The translations under genes were made by a program, and so were the position numbers. Below the pieces are notes generated by a model that had not been told where the DNA came from, did not search any database, and was given only the letters and a program-made list of their open reading frames with translations. Shown here one piece after another: positions 1 through 8,713 of a stretch of 64,000 nt of DNA (the stretch's first letter is position 1; each line of letters starts with the position of its first letter). The stretch spans positions 1,426,001 through 1,490,000 of the forward strand of contig NZ_JAQNDK010000003.1 in NCBI RefSeq assembly GCF_028368935.1, in the 5' to 3' direction. The stretch is from Sorangium aterium. Lineage in GTDB: Bacteria > Myxococcota_A > Polyangia > Polyangiales > Polyangiaceae.

Positions 1-512
1 CTCCGCTGCACCCTGAAATGGCGAACCAGAGAGATGCCAGAACGAGCCGGCAACCACCGCACCTCACAAGCCCCTTTCCGCGCGCTCCGATCATCGATCA
101 GCTATGTTCGATGACGCGAATCGGTCAAGCGTGAGCGGCGCGAGAACGGAGGGAGGCGCGCGCCGCGGACCGTCATTGTCGCAGACCATGGAAGAGTGGT
201 TGTTTCGGAGCAGCCGCCCATTCGGGTGGGGCGTAACGAGGACCGCGCTGTGCGGCCCTGCCACGCGCAGCGGAGCGCGGCGGCGCGGTGTCCACGAAGC
301 CCGGAGCGCCCAGAGAAGCCCCCTCGAGAGATGTCGTTATCTCGCGATGTCGTCGCTGTCCTGCCATGCCGCGGCGTCCTAGCTCATCGCGCTCACGAGG
401 CCGCCTGGGGCTCCGGCGGCGCGTGTCCGGCCCCGGGCGTTGCCGGTCCTCGGGCGCTCGACTAGCGTGGCGCGGCTCTCCGGCGCGGGCGGCGCCGGGG
501 CTCGGATGCACG
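1..512. other. No gene recognised at left edge
   Basis: About 510 bases without a frame that resembles a protein family. Open frames on both strands here are Arg/Ser/Ala-rich and have no hydrophobic or catalytic pattern, as expected of non-coding DNA at this GC content. The stretch may carry the promoter of the methyltransferase-epimerase pair that follows, but I see no clear promoter or hairpin. Confidence 0.5.
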
Positions 513-1160
513 ATGACGGTCCTAGAGCGCGCCTTGTTCTCCTTGCACCATCGCCTGGTCCACGTGCCGCGCGTGGTCCGCGTCGCGCGGGCGCTGGCCG
601 CGCAGGTGGGCCCTGCGGCGTCGCTGCTCGACGTGGGCGCGGGTGACGGCACGGTCGCGCTGGAGGTCGCGCGCCTGGTCGGGGCGCCCCGCGTCGTCGG
701 CGTGGACGTGAAGGCGCGTCCCGGGGCGGCGCTGCCGGTCATCGGCTATGACGGCGAGCGCCTCCCCTTCCCCGACGCGGCGTTCGAGGCGGTGCTCCTC
801 TCCGACGTGCTGCACCACGCCGCGCGCCCCGGCGCGCTGCTCGCCGAGGCGCTGCGGGTCGCGTCCCGCGTCGTCGCGCTCAAGGATCACTTCCGGTTCG
901 GCCCGGTCTCGGAGCGCGTGCTGCTCTGGATGGATCTCGCCGGGAACGCCGCGCCCGGCGTCGAGGTGCGGGGCACGTATTTCACGCCGGGCGGGCTCGT
1001 CGATCTCGTGCGCGGCGCGGGCGGTCGCATCACCGGCCTCGAGTGGCCGCTCCGGATCCACGATCTGCCGTTCCGCCTCGTGACCCAGGATCGCCTCCAG
1101 TTCGCGGCGCGGATCGAGCGCCTGGCCTCGGGGATCGCGGGAGCCGCGGGAGACGCGTGA
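513..1160 (+). CDS. Class I SAM-dependent methyltransferase
   Basis: A 215-residue protein with a Rossmann methyltransferase fold. Motif I is LLDVGAGDGT (residues 38-47), the acidic end of strand 2 is VVGVDV, and LLSDVLHH is the post-motif II stretch typical of the Methyltransf_11 group. Such enzymes move a methyl group from S-adenosylmethionine to small molecules; the substrate cannot be read from the sequence. The frame is open upstream to about 288, but the ATG at 513 fits the family length and the upstream part is Arg/Ser-rich noise. Its TGA overlaps the ATG of the epimerase by one base (TGATG), so the two are translationally coupled and may act on one glycan or lipid. Confidence 0.8.
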   Translation: MTVLERALFSLHHRLVHVPRVVRVARALAAQVGPAASLLDVGAGDGTVALEVARLVGAPRVVGVDVKARPGAALPVIGYDGERLPFPDAAFEAVLLSDVLHHAARPGALLAEALRVASRVVALKDHFRFGPVSERVLLWMDLAGNAAPGVEVRGTYFTPGGLVDLVRGAGGRITGLEWPLRIHDLPFRLVTQDRLQFAARIERLASGIAGAAGDA

Positions 1161-2122
1161 TGAAGGAGCTCAGGTCGTTCGTCGTCGGCGGCGCCGGGTT
1201 CATCGGGAGCCACCTTGCCGATCGCCTGGTCGAGCGCGGCCCCGTGACGATCTACGACAACCTCTCTGTCGGGCGCCGCGCGTTCGTGGCGTCGCACCTC
1301 GCCTCCGGGCGCGCGGCGCTCGTCGAGGCCGACGTCCTCGATCTGGAGCGGCTCACCGAGGCCATGGCGGGCCACGACCTCGTCGTGCACCTCGCGGCGA
1401 ACCCCGAGGCGCGCTGGGGGCTCGCGCGGACGCGGCTCGACCTCGATCAGGGCACCATCGCGACGTACAACGTGCTCGAGGCGATGCGGCGGACGGCCGT
1501 CGGCCGGCTGATCTTCTCGTCCTCCGGGACGGTCTACGGCGACACCGCGCGTCGGTGCGCGGAGGGCGATCTCGGCGCCTTGCCCATCTCGCTCTACGGC
1601 GCGAGCAAGCTCGCGGGCGAGGCGCTCATCAGCGCCTATGTCGAGTGCTTCGGCCTCACGGCGTGGATCTACCGCTTCGGCAACGTCGTCGGGCCGCGCG
1701 GGACGCACGGCGCGGCGCTCGATTTCCTGAAGAAGCTGCGCGATCGGCGGACGGAGCTCGAGGTGCTCGGCGATGGACGCCAGTCGAAGCCGTACCTCGA
1801 TGTCCGGGACTGCGCGGAGGGGATCCTGTTCGGCTTCGATCAGGCCAGGGAGCGGCTCAACATCTACAACCTCGCGCCCGAGGACACGACGAGCGTCTCG
1901 CGCATCGCGGACCTGTGCGTGGCGGCGTCGCCCTATCCCGACGCGGTGATCCGGTATCAGGGAGGCGAGCGCGGGTGGCCTGGGGACGTGCCGCGATCGC
2001 GGATGGATCCTGGCAAGCTGGCGGCGCTGGGCTTCCGGGTGCGCCACACGAGCGACGAGGCGGTCCGGATGGCGGTGGAGGCGCTGGCGAGCGAGGTGTT
2101 CGGGGGCGAGCTGGCGCGGTGA
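1160..2122 (+). CDS. NAD-dependent nucleotide-sugar epimerase/dehydratase
   Basis: An extended short-chain dehydrogenase of 320 residues. The N-terminal NAD-binding motif is GGAGFIGS (10-17), the catalytic Ser lies in FSSSGTVYG (about 119-127) and the YxxxK pair is Tyr146/Lys150 in LYGASK. These are the marks of UDP-glucose 4-epimerase-like enzymes, which oxidise and reduce the C4 hydroxyl of a nucleotide sugar or start a dehydration. The exact sugar is not deducible. The start ATG shares a base with the stop of the preceding methyltransferase. The pair resembles a small glycan-modification operon. Confidence 0.85.
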   Translation: MKELRSFVVGGAGFIGSHLADRLVERGPVTIYDNLSVGRRAFVASHLASGRAALVEADVLDLERLTEAMAGHDLVVHLAANPEARWGLARTRLDLDQGTIATYNVLEAMRRTAVGRLIFSSSGTVYGDTARRCAEGDLGALPISLYGASKLAGEALISAYVECFGLTAWIYRFGNVVGPRGTHGAALDFLKKLRDRRTELEVLGDGRQSKPYLDVRDCAEGILFGFDQARERLNIYNLAPEDTTSVSRIADLCVAASPYPDAVIRYQGGERGWPGDVPRSRMDPGKLAALGFRVRHTSDEAVRMAVEALASEVFGGELAR

Positions 2123-2179
2123 GCGCGCCGTCGACGCGGCCGCCGCCGCGCCTGTCGACCGCGGTGGTAGACTCCGCGG

Positions 2180-2854
2180 ATGGCTGAGCTCACCCTCTAT
2201 ATCGGGAACAGGACCTATTCCTCGTGGTCGCTCCGGGCCTGGCTCGTCCTGAAGCAGGCTGGCGCCGATTTCGAAGAGGTGGTGATCCCCCTCAGGGCGC
2301 CGGGCACGCGCACGCTCGAGATCCAGCGTTACTCTCCGTCGGGCAAGGTGCCGGCCTTGCAGCACGGGGCGCTCACGATCTGGGAGTCGCTCGCGATCGC
2401 CGAGTATGCGGCGGAGATCTTCCCCGCGGCGAAGCTCTGGCCGGAGGCGCGCGACGCGCGCGCCGTCGCGCGATCGGTGAGCGCCGAGATGGCGAGCAGC
2501 TTCACGGCGCTCCGCACCGCGCTGCCGATGAACGTGCGGCGGAAGATCCAGGGCGTGGCGATCACCGACGCGGCGTCGGAGGACATCGCGCGCGTCCAGG
2601 TGATATGGAACGACTGCCGATCGCGGTTCGGCCAGGGAGGCGAGTTCCTGTTCGGGCGCTTCAGCGTGGCGGACGCCATGTACGCGCCGGTCGCGACGCG
2701 GTTCGACACGTACGGCGTCGAGCTCGACGCCGTCTCCCGGCGCTACGTGGCGTCGATCCTCGGGCTGCCCGCGATGCAGGCGTGGGTCGCCAAGGCCAGG
2801 GAGGAGCCGCACATCATCGAGGCGTACGAGGCCATCGGCGTCGTGGGCGTGTAA
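2180..2854 (+). CDS. Glutathione S-transferase family protein
   Basis: A cytosolic GST-like protein of 224 residues. The N-terminal thioredoxin-like half starts LTLYIGNRTYSSWSLRAWL, where Ser residues sit at the usual thiol-activating position, followed by the cis-Pro region SGKVPALQ and the gamma-glutamyl-binding IWESLAIAEY. The C-terminal half is helical. The family conjugates glutathione or reduces and isomerises small electrophiles; the true substrate is unknown. It lies 57 bases after the epimerase on the same strand and could be read from the same transcript, though nothing ties it functionally to those genes. Confidence 0.85.
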   Translation: MAELTLYIGNRTYSSWSLRAWLVLKQAGADFEEVVIPLRAPGTRTLEIQRYSPSGKVPALQHGALTIWESLAIAEYAAEIFPAAKLWPEARDARAVARSVSAEMASSFTALRTALPMNVRRKIQGVAITDAASEDIARVQVIWNDCRSRFGQGGEFLFGRFSVADAMYAPVATRFDTYGVELDAVSRRYVASILGLPAMQAWVAKAREEPHIIEAYEAIGVVGV

Positions 2855-2960
2855 TAAGTAAATATGTAAGCAGAAGCGAGCGGTCCAGGCCGCGCTCGCG
2901 ATCGCCGGCGGCGCCGCACCGCGATGCGGCGGCCGGCGACGGAAAGCGCTAGACCCGGAC

Positions 2961-4697
2961 ATGCCGCACGAACTCGACCTCATCCTCACGATCACGGGCG
3001 GGCTCACCGCAGCCCTGGCGCTCGGCTTCGTCACCCAGCGCCTGAGGCTCTCTCCCATCGTGGGCTACCTGCTGGCCGGCCTCCTCGTCGGCCCCTTCAC
3101 CCCGGGGTTCGTGGCGGACAAGCGGCTCGCGGACCAGCTCGCGGAGATCGGGGTCATCCTGCTGATGTTCGGGGTCGGCCTGCAGTTCCACGTCCGCGAG
3201 CTCCTCGCCGTGCGCAAGGTCGCCGTGCCCGGCGCGCTCATCCAGATCGCGGTCGCCACGGCGCTCGGCGCCATGGTCGGCCGCGCCGCGGGCTGGACGT
3301 GGGGCGCGGCGGTCGTCTTCGGCGTCGCCATCTCGGTGGCGAGCACCGTCGTGCTCACGCGGGTCCTCAGCGACAACGACGTCCTGCACACCCCCGCTGG
3401 CCACCTCGCCATCGGCTGGCTCGTGCTCGAGGACGTCTTCACCGTGCTGGTGCTCGTGCTGCTCCCCGCCGTGATGGGCGAAGCCGCGGGCGCGGGCGCG
3501 GCGGGCGTCGCCGTGTCCGTGGGGATCGCGGTCCTGAAGCTCGCCGGGCTCGTGGCGTTCATCTTCATCGTCGGACAGCGCGTCATCCCCGCGCTGCTCG
3601 GGTACGTGGCGAAGACCGGCTCGCGGGAGCTCTTCACGCTGACGGTGCTCGTCGTCGCGCTCGGCGTCGCCGTGGGCTCGGCCATTCTCTTCGGATCGTC
3701 GATGGCGCTCGGCGCCTTCCTCGGCGGCCTGGTCGTCGGCCAGTCCGACTTCAGCTCGCGCGCCGCGTCGGAGGCGCTCCCGATGCGCGACGCGTTCGCC
3801 GTGCTGTTCTTCGTCTCGGTGGGGATGCACCTCGACCCGGCGCAGCTCGCCGTGGGCTGGCAGCTGGCCGCGGGGACGCTCGCGGTGGTGCTGATCGGCA
3901 AGCCGCTCGCCGCGCTCGCGGTGACGACGCTGCTCCGCCGGCCCCTCCAGACCGGCTTCGCCGTGGCCCTCTCGCTCGCGCAGATCGGGGAGTTCTCGTT
4001 CATCCTCGCGGCGCTCGGCAAGAAGCTCGGCGTCCTCCCGGTCGAGGCCGAGCAGGCGCTCGTCGCCGCCGCCATCGTGTCGATCACGCTGAACCCGGTG
4101 CTCTTCGGCCTCCGGGATCGCCTCGCGCGATGGACGTCGGCGCTCTTCCTGCGACGCGAGGCAGCAGCCGAGGCCGCTCCGGCGGACGAGCACGCCCACC
4201 GCACCGTCGTGGTGGGATACGGCCCTGTCGGGAAGACGCTGACGCGGCTGCTCCGTGAGAACGGCATCGCGCCGACCGTCGTCGAGCTGAACCTCGACAC
4301 GGTGAAGCAGCTGCAGGACCAGGGCATCCGCGCGATCTACGGCGACGCCACGCAGCGGGAGATCCTCGAGCGGGCCGGGGTCGGGACGGCGGATAGCCTG
4401 CTGTTCACGGCGGCGGGCGCGCCCGGGGACGGCGTCATCGAGCAGGCGAAGGGCGTGAACCCGCGGCTGTTCGTCCTCGCCCGCGCCTTCTACCTGCGCG
4501 AGGTGACCGCGCTGAAGAAGGCGGGCGCGGACGTCGTGGTGACCGGCGAGGCGGAGGTCGCGTTCTCGATGACCGAGCGCCTCCTCGTGCGGCTGGGCGC
4601 GACGTCCGAGCAGCTCGAACGCGAGCGCGATCGCGTCCGGAGCGAGCTCTTCGGCGGCGGCTCACCAGGGCCTCGCCCCGCGGTGCACGACGCCTGA
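2961..4697 (+). CDS. Kef-type monovalent cation/proton antiporter with RCK domain
   Basis: A 578-residue inner-membrane protein. Residues 1-390 form about twelve hydrophobic segments of the CPA2 Na+/H+ exchanger fold, beginning LDLILTITGGLTAALALGF and including ISVASTVVLTRVL. After a charged linker, the cytosolic TrkA-N/RCK nucleotide-binding domain starts at TVVVGYGPVGKTLTRLL (about 414) and continues through IYGDATQREIL. This layout is that of YbaL/KefB-type K+ efflux systems gated by nucleotides or thiol adducts. A GST-family gene sits just upstream, and Kef channels respond to glutathione adducts, so a link is possible but only inferred. Confidence 0.9.
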   Translation: MPHELDLILTITGGLTAALALGFVTQRLRLSPIVGYLLAGLLVGPFTPGFVADKRLADQLAEIGVILLMFGVGLQFHVRELLAVRKVAVPGALIQIAVATALGAMVGRAAGWTWGAAVVFGVAISVASTVVLTRVLSDNDVLHTPAGHLAIGWLVLEDVFTVLVLVLLPAVMGEAAGAGAAGVAVSVGIAVLKLAGLVAFIFIVGQRVIPALLGYVAKTGSRELFTLTVLVVALGVAVGSAILFGSSMALGAFLGGLVVGQSDFSSRAASEALPMRDAFAVLFFVSVGMHLDPAQLAVGWQLAAGTLAVVLIGKPLAALAVTTLLRRPLQTGFAVALSLAQIGEFSFILAALGKKLGVLPVEAEQALVAAAIVSITLNPVLFGLRDRLARWTSALFLRREAAAEAAPADEHAHRTVVVGYGPVGKTLTRLLRENGIAPTVVELNLDTVKQLQDQGIRAIYGDATQREILERAGVGTADSLLFTAAGAPGDGVIEQAKGVNPRLFVLARAFYLREVTALKKAGADVVVTGEAEVAFSMTERLLVRLGATSEQLERERDRVRSELFGGGSPGPRPAVHDA

Positions 4698-4700
4698 CCT

Positions 4701-4720
4701 CGCGGCGGGCATGCGCCGCG
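4701..4720. terminator. Hairpin between convergent genes
   Basis: A perfect 7-bp stem (CGCGGCG / CGCCGCG) with a 6-base loop, four bases after the antiporter stop and before the end of the convergent exporter gene. There is no T tract, so it is only terminator-like. Confidence 0.4.
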
Positions 4721-4756
4721 CCCCGCGGCCCCGGCGCTCCCGAGCGGGGTGCAGAT

Positions 4757-5695
4757 TCACTTCGACTTGCCGAGCCAGGTCACGCCGCCCACGACGAGCG
4801 CGAGCCCGGCGACCTGCTGCCACGTGGCCGGCTCGCCCAGGATGATCCAGGAGAACGCGATCGTGAGCACCGGGCCGAGCGTCGAGAACGTCGCCGCGCG
4901 GCCCGCGCCGAGCCGCCGGATGGCGGCGGCGAGCAGCACGATGGGGAGCACCGTGCTGATCGTCGCCATCGCCGCCGCGTACCCCCACACCGACGCCGGT
5001 AGATCGCCCAGCCTGGCCGGGCTCCCCGTCACCGCGTAGTGCGCGAGCACCATCAGGCACGAGGCCGCCCCGCAGTACGCGGCGAGGCGCGTCGAGCCGA
5101 CCCTGGAGGCGAGCTTGCCGACGCCGATGTAGTAGAGCGCGTAGGTCACCGAGCTCGCGAACACCCACGCTCCGCCGACGGCGACGGCCCGCACGTCTCC
5201 GGTTTGCTCGAGATCGTGCCAGACCGCCGCCGCGAGCCCGAGATAACACACGGCGAGCGCTCCCCAGGCCTTCCCGCGCACCGGCTGCTTCAGCCACGCC
5301 GCGCCGATCAGGAGGACCAGCGTCGGATACACGAACAGGATCAGCCGCTCGAGGCCGGTGCTGATGTACGTGAGCCCGATGAAGTCGAACAGGCTGGAGA
5401 GGTAATATCCGACGAACCCGACGATCAGCACACCTCCCCAGAGGCGGGGCGTCAGGGGCCCTTCGGCGGCGCCGCGCTCCCTCCGGGCGAGCCACAGGAA
5501 GAACGGCAGCGCGATGCCCATCCGCAGCGCGAGCAGCGTCACCGCGTCGACGGGGTGCGCCGCGTAGGCGAGCTTCACGAAGATCGCCTTCAGCGCGAAC
5601 GTCGCGGCCGAGAGGACGGCGAACGTCCGGCCGTCGTCGAGGAGGCCAGCCCGGAGCTCGCCCGTCGACGCGCCCACGCCCTCATGAGGGGACAT
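4757..5695 (-). CDS. EamA/DMT-family transporter
   Basis: A 312-residue integral membrane protein with ten predicted helices in two EamA repeats, the layout of drug/metabolite exporters such as RhaT/YdcZ-type and amino-acid exporters. Recognisable segments are FAVLSAATFALKAIFVKLAY in the first repeat and PVLTIAFSWIILGEPATWQQ in the second, the latter being the typical EamA end motif. The frame stays open 45 codons further upstream, but that extension is Cys/Arg-rich; the ATG at 5695 puts the first helix about 25 residues in. The substrate is unknown. It is divergent from the Mla cluster and convergent with the antiporter. Confidence 0.85.
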   Translation of the reverse strand: MSPHEGVGASTGELRAGLLDDGRTFAVLSAATFALKAIFVKLAYAAHPVDAVTLLALRMGIALPFFLWLARRERGAAEGPLTPRLWGGVLIVGFVGYYLSSLFDFIGLTYISTGLERLILFVYPTLVLLIGAAWLKQPVRGKAWGALAVCYLGLAAAVWHDLEQTGDVRAVAVGGAWVFASSVTYALYYIGVGKLASRVGSTRLAAYCGAASCLMVLAHYAVTGSPARLGDLPASVWGYAAAMATISTVLPIVLLAAAIRRLGAGRAATFSTLGPVLTIAFSWIILGEPATWQQVAGLALVVGGVTWLGKSK

Positions 5696-5982
5696 CGCAT
5701 CTGCTTCTCTGCTCTTCACCAGACTCGCTCCACCAGGGACCGGACATCGTCGCCGACAGCCCGCCTCCGGGCCGGCGCGCTCCTCCGGCGAGGCGCGCCG
5801 GCATTGCGTGCAGGAGCGCGCGTTCGCCATCGCACGGGACGGCCTCGGGGTGAGGCGGGCACATTTCAGGTAGAGGACGATCTCCTGTTTGGGTAGCGGT
5901 CTCGACCTCTCGGGCGTCGGCCTCTCGGGGCGCCAGATCGCGCCGCGCTCCCCGGGGGCCTTGGGCTAAGCTCCGGTCTCCC

Positions 5983-6873
5983 ATGACGTCTCCTGCTGGC
6001 CCAGGCACCGCCGCGCGCGCTCACGGCGGCGGCGCGCTCGCCTCGTCCGGCGCGCCGCCCGCGCCGCCCGTGAAGCGGCCGCGCGCGCCGCTCGCGCAGG
6101 AGCCCTCCGGCGTCCACCAGCTCGGCGGCTCGTTCCTCCAGATCGCCGCCACCGTGGGCGGCATGGCCGTGCTCGCGGGCAAGATCGCGGCGCGCGTGGC
6201 CACGCTCCGCGTCGACGGCGCCGAGTTCATGCGCAACCTCTACAGGATGGGCGTCAAGTCGATGCCCATCGTCATCGTGACCGCCCTCTTCACCGGCGCG
6301 ATCATGGTCATCCAGGCGGCGCCGCTGGTCGAGCGCTTCGGCGCGCACGGCCTGCTCGGCTGGGGCGCCGGCTTCGGCACGCTCCGCGAGATCGCCCCGC
6401 TGCTCACGGCGCTCATGATCAACGGCCGCGTCGGCGCCAACAACACCGCCGAGCTCGGGACCATGGTCGTCACCGAGCAGATCGACGCCCTCCGCGTCCT
6501 CGCGATCGACCCGGTGAGCTTCCTCATCGCCCCGCGCTTCCTCGCGATGGTGCTGACGCTGCTCCTCTCGGTGATCTTCGCCGACGCGCTCGCCCTGCTC
6601 GGCGCCGCGCTGACCGGCGACCTCCTCCTCGGCGTCGCGCCGGCCGTCTTCTACAACGGCCTCACGAGCGGGCTGCTCGACATCGGCGACGTCACGAGCG
6701 GCCTCGTCAAGAGCGTCGTCTTCGGCGTCGTCCTCGCGCTCTCGAGCTGCCAGTACGGCCTCGGCGTGACCGGCGGCGCGCCCGGCGTCGGCCGCGCGGT
6801 CAACGCGACCGTCGTCGCCTCGGCCGCCGGCATCTTCATCCTCGACTACTTCGTCTCGTTCACGCTCGACTGA
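5983..6873 (+). CDS. mlaE: MlaE-family ABC permease, first copy
   Basis: A 296-residue inner-membrane protein. After about 60 Pro/Ala-rich residues comes the MlaE (DUF140) domain with five hydrophobic helices, including the conserved region LREIAPLLTALMINGRVGAN and TMVVTEQIDALRVLAIDP, the coupling helix that contacts the ATPase. MlaE subunits form the membrane core of phospholipid transporters that move lipids between the inner membrane and the periplasm or outer membrane. A second, different mlaE follows after 15 bases, so the complex may be a heterodimer rather than the usual homodimer. Confidence 0.9.
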   Translation: MTSPAGPGTAARAHGGGALASSGAPPAPPVKRPRAPLAQEPSGVHQLGGSFLQIAATVGGMAVLAGKIAARVATLRVDGAEFMRNLYRMGVKSMPIVIVTALFTGAIMVIQAAPLVERFGAHGLLGWGAGFGTLREIAPLLTALMINGRVGANNTAELGTMVVTEQIDALRVLAIDPVSFLIAPRFLAMVLTLLLSVIFADALALLGAALTGDLLLGVAPAVFYNGLTSGLLDIGDVTSGLVKSVVFGVVLALSSCQYGLGVTGGAPGVGRAVNATVVASAAGIFILDYFVSFTLD

Positions 6874-6888
6874 TCGGCGGCGCCGCGC

Positions 6889-7746
6889 ATGCCCTCCCCG
6901 GACAAGAGCTCCCCCGATCGCCCGAGCGCCGGCCCGCCCTCGAGCGAGCTCAGGGATCTCGCGCCGGAGGCGTCCGGCGTCGCCGCGCTCGGCGCCGCCG
7001 CGCTGTCCCTCTTCCGGTCGGCGCGCGAGCTCTACTCGGTATTCGTGAGCACGCTTTACTACTGCGTGAAGGGGCGCCGCGAGCCGGGCGCGGTGCTCCT
7101 CCAGATGTACGAGATCGGCAACAAGTCGCTGTTCTTCCTGACGGTCGTGATGGGCTTCATCGGGATGATCATGGTCTTCCAGGCCGGCCAGCAGGCGAAG
7201 CGGGTCATCCCGGATCTGACCATGCTCGGCGCGACGTACCTCGAGCTGCTCGTCCGCGATCTCGCCGCCTCGATCGCCGCGCTGATGCTCGCCACGCGGG
7301 TCGGCGCGGGCATCGCCGCCGAGATCGGCTCGATGGTGGTGACCGAGCAGGTCGACGCGCTCCGCATGTGCGCGGCCGATCCGATCGACTACCTCATCAA
7401 GCCGCGGTTCATCGCGAGCGTCCTCATGACCACGTGCCTCATCGTCTGGAGCGCCGCGGTCTCCTTCGCCACCGGGATGATCACCGCGTACAGCATGTTC
7501 GACGTCAGCCCCGAGACGTTCATGAACGTCAGCCTCGTCGACGCGGGTGACCTCGCGACCGGCCTCGCGAAGTGCGTCGCCTACGGCGCCGCGATCCCGG
7601 TGGTCTCCGGCCACTCCGGCCTGTCGACCTTCGGCGGCAGCGAGGGCGTGGGTTGGGCGACGACGCGCGCGGTCGTGAACTCCTCGCTCGCGGTCATCGT
7701 GCTCAACATGCTGATCTCGGCGGCCGCTTTCCTGATCTTCCGCTAG
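6889..7746 (+). CDS. mlaE: MlaE-family ABC permease, second copy
   Basis: A 285-residue second MlaE permease immediately after the first. It keeps the coupling motif GSMVVTEQVDALRMCAADP and the conserved YLELLVRDLAASIAALMLA region, and it lacks the long Pro-rich N-terminus of its neighbour. The two copies are clearly diverged, so this is not a recent duplication. It should pair with the first permease, with the MlaF ATPase encoded on the other strand just downstream, and with the MlaD-like MCE protein beyond. The stop lies 27 bases from the end of the convergent mlaF. Confidence 0.9.
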   Translation: MPSPDKSSPDRPSAGPPSSELRDLAPEASGVAALGAAALSLFRSARELYSVFVSTLYYCVKGRREPGAVLLQMYEIGNKSLFFLTVVMGFIGMIMVFQAGQQAKRVIPDLTMLGATYLELLVRDLAASIAALMLATRVGAGIAAEIGSMVVTEQVDALRMCAADPIDYLIKPRFIASVLMTTCLIVWSAAVSFATGMITAYSMFDVSPETFMNVSLVDAGDLATGLAKCVAYGAAIPVVSGHSGLSTFGGSEGVGWATTRAVVNSSLAVIVLNMLISAAAFLIFR

Positions 7747-7773
7747 GCGGCCCCGCCGCGCCGCGCCGGCGCC

Positions 7774-8514
7774 TCACTCGATCGGCCCCTCGGCGCTGCC
7801 GGTGATGAACTGCTGCACGACCGGGTCCGGCGAGCCCTGGAATGCCGCGCGATCCCCGAGCAGGCGGACGAGGCCCTGATAGAGCATGACGATGCGGTCG
7901 GCGATCGTGAAGATGCTGACGAGGTCGTGGCTCACGACGATGCTCGTCACGCCGAGGGTGTCGCTGAGCTCGCGGATCAGCTTGTCGACGCGCCGCGCGC
8001 TCACCGGGTCGAGGCTGGTGGTCGGCTCGTCGAAGAGCACGTAGCGCGGGTCGAGCGTGAGCGCGCGGGCGATGGCGACGCGCTTGCGCATCCCGTCGCC
8101 GAGCTCCGGCGGGAAGCGGTCCCCGAACTCGCGCATATGCACCTGCTCGAGCCGCCGCCGCGCCTCCGCGAGCGCCTCCTTCGGCCTGAGCCCCTTGTGC
8201 TTGCGGAGCGGGAGCGCAACGTTCTCGGCGCACGTCATCGAGTCGAACAGCGTCGAGTGCTGGAACACCATCGCGCACTTCATCCTCACCGGGTACATCC
8301 GGGCTTCGTCGAAGCGGCTCACCTCCTCTCCGTCCAGCCAGATCTCCCCGCCGTCCGGATAGAGCAACCCCACGAGGTGCTTGATGAGCACGCTCTTCCC
8401 GACCCCCGACTGCCCGATGATGAAGAACACCTCGCCGTCCTCGACGTCGAACGAGACGTCCTTGAGGACATCTTTGGGGCCAAAGGATTTCCTGACATTC
8501 CGGAACGAAATCAT
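7774..8514 (-). CDS. mlaF: MlaF-type ABC transporter ATP-binding protein
   Basis: A 246-residue ABC ATPase. Walker A is GQSGVGKS, Walker B is YVLFDEPTTSLDP, and the switch His is in VVSHD. The signature stretch reads ELGDGMRKRVAIARAL where most MlaF proteins have LSGGM, a departure also seen in some Mkl/MlaF branches. It powers lipid movement through the MlaE permeases. The gene is on the opposite strand from both mlaE genes and from mlaD, converging on mlaE and divergent from mlaD. The whole transporter therefore sits in 3.8 kb but needs at least two promoters. Confidence 0.9.
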   Translation of the reverse strand: MISFRNVRKSFGPKDVLKDVSFDVEDGEVFFIIGQSGVGKSVLIKHLVGLLYPDGGEIWLDGEEVSRFDEARMYPVRMKCAMVFQHSTLFDSMTCAENVALPLRKHKGLRPKEALAEARRRLEQVHMREFGDRFPPELGDGMRKRVAIARALTLDPRYVLFDEPTTSLDPVSARRVDKLIRELSDTLGVTSIVVSHDLVSIFTIADRIVMLYQGLVRLLGDRAAFQGSPDPVVQQFITGSAEGPIE

Positions 8515-8713
8515 CGGGGCCTGGCAATCTGGGAAGGGCGAGAAGGAGCTAGAAGGAGCGGGAAGAAGCGAGAGGAAGCGAGAAGCGCAGTTGCGTCAAA
8601 GCAATGGCTGCGCGAAGCGTCACGCCGCCCGCTGGGATATCGCGCCGCGGTAGGCGGATCTTGGCCTATTTCCCTCACCCGGCCGCCGCCAGATCGGAGA
8701 AGATAACGAACTC

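Noticed and set aside
887-3058. A 723-codon open frame on the minus strand at 0.9-3.1 kb
   Set aside because: It runs opposite to three convincing genes and has charged low-complexity sequence without any fold pattern.
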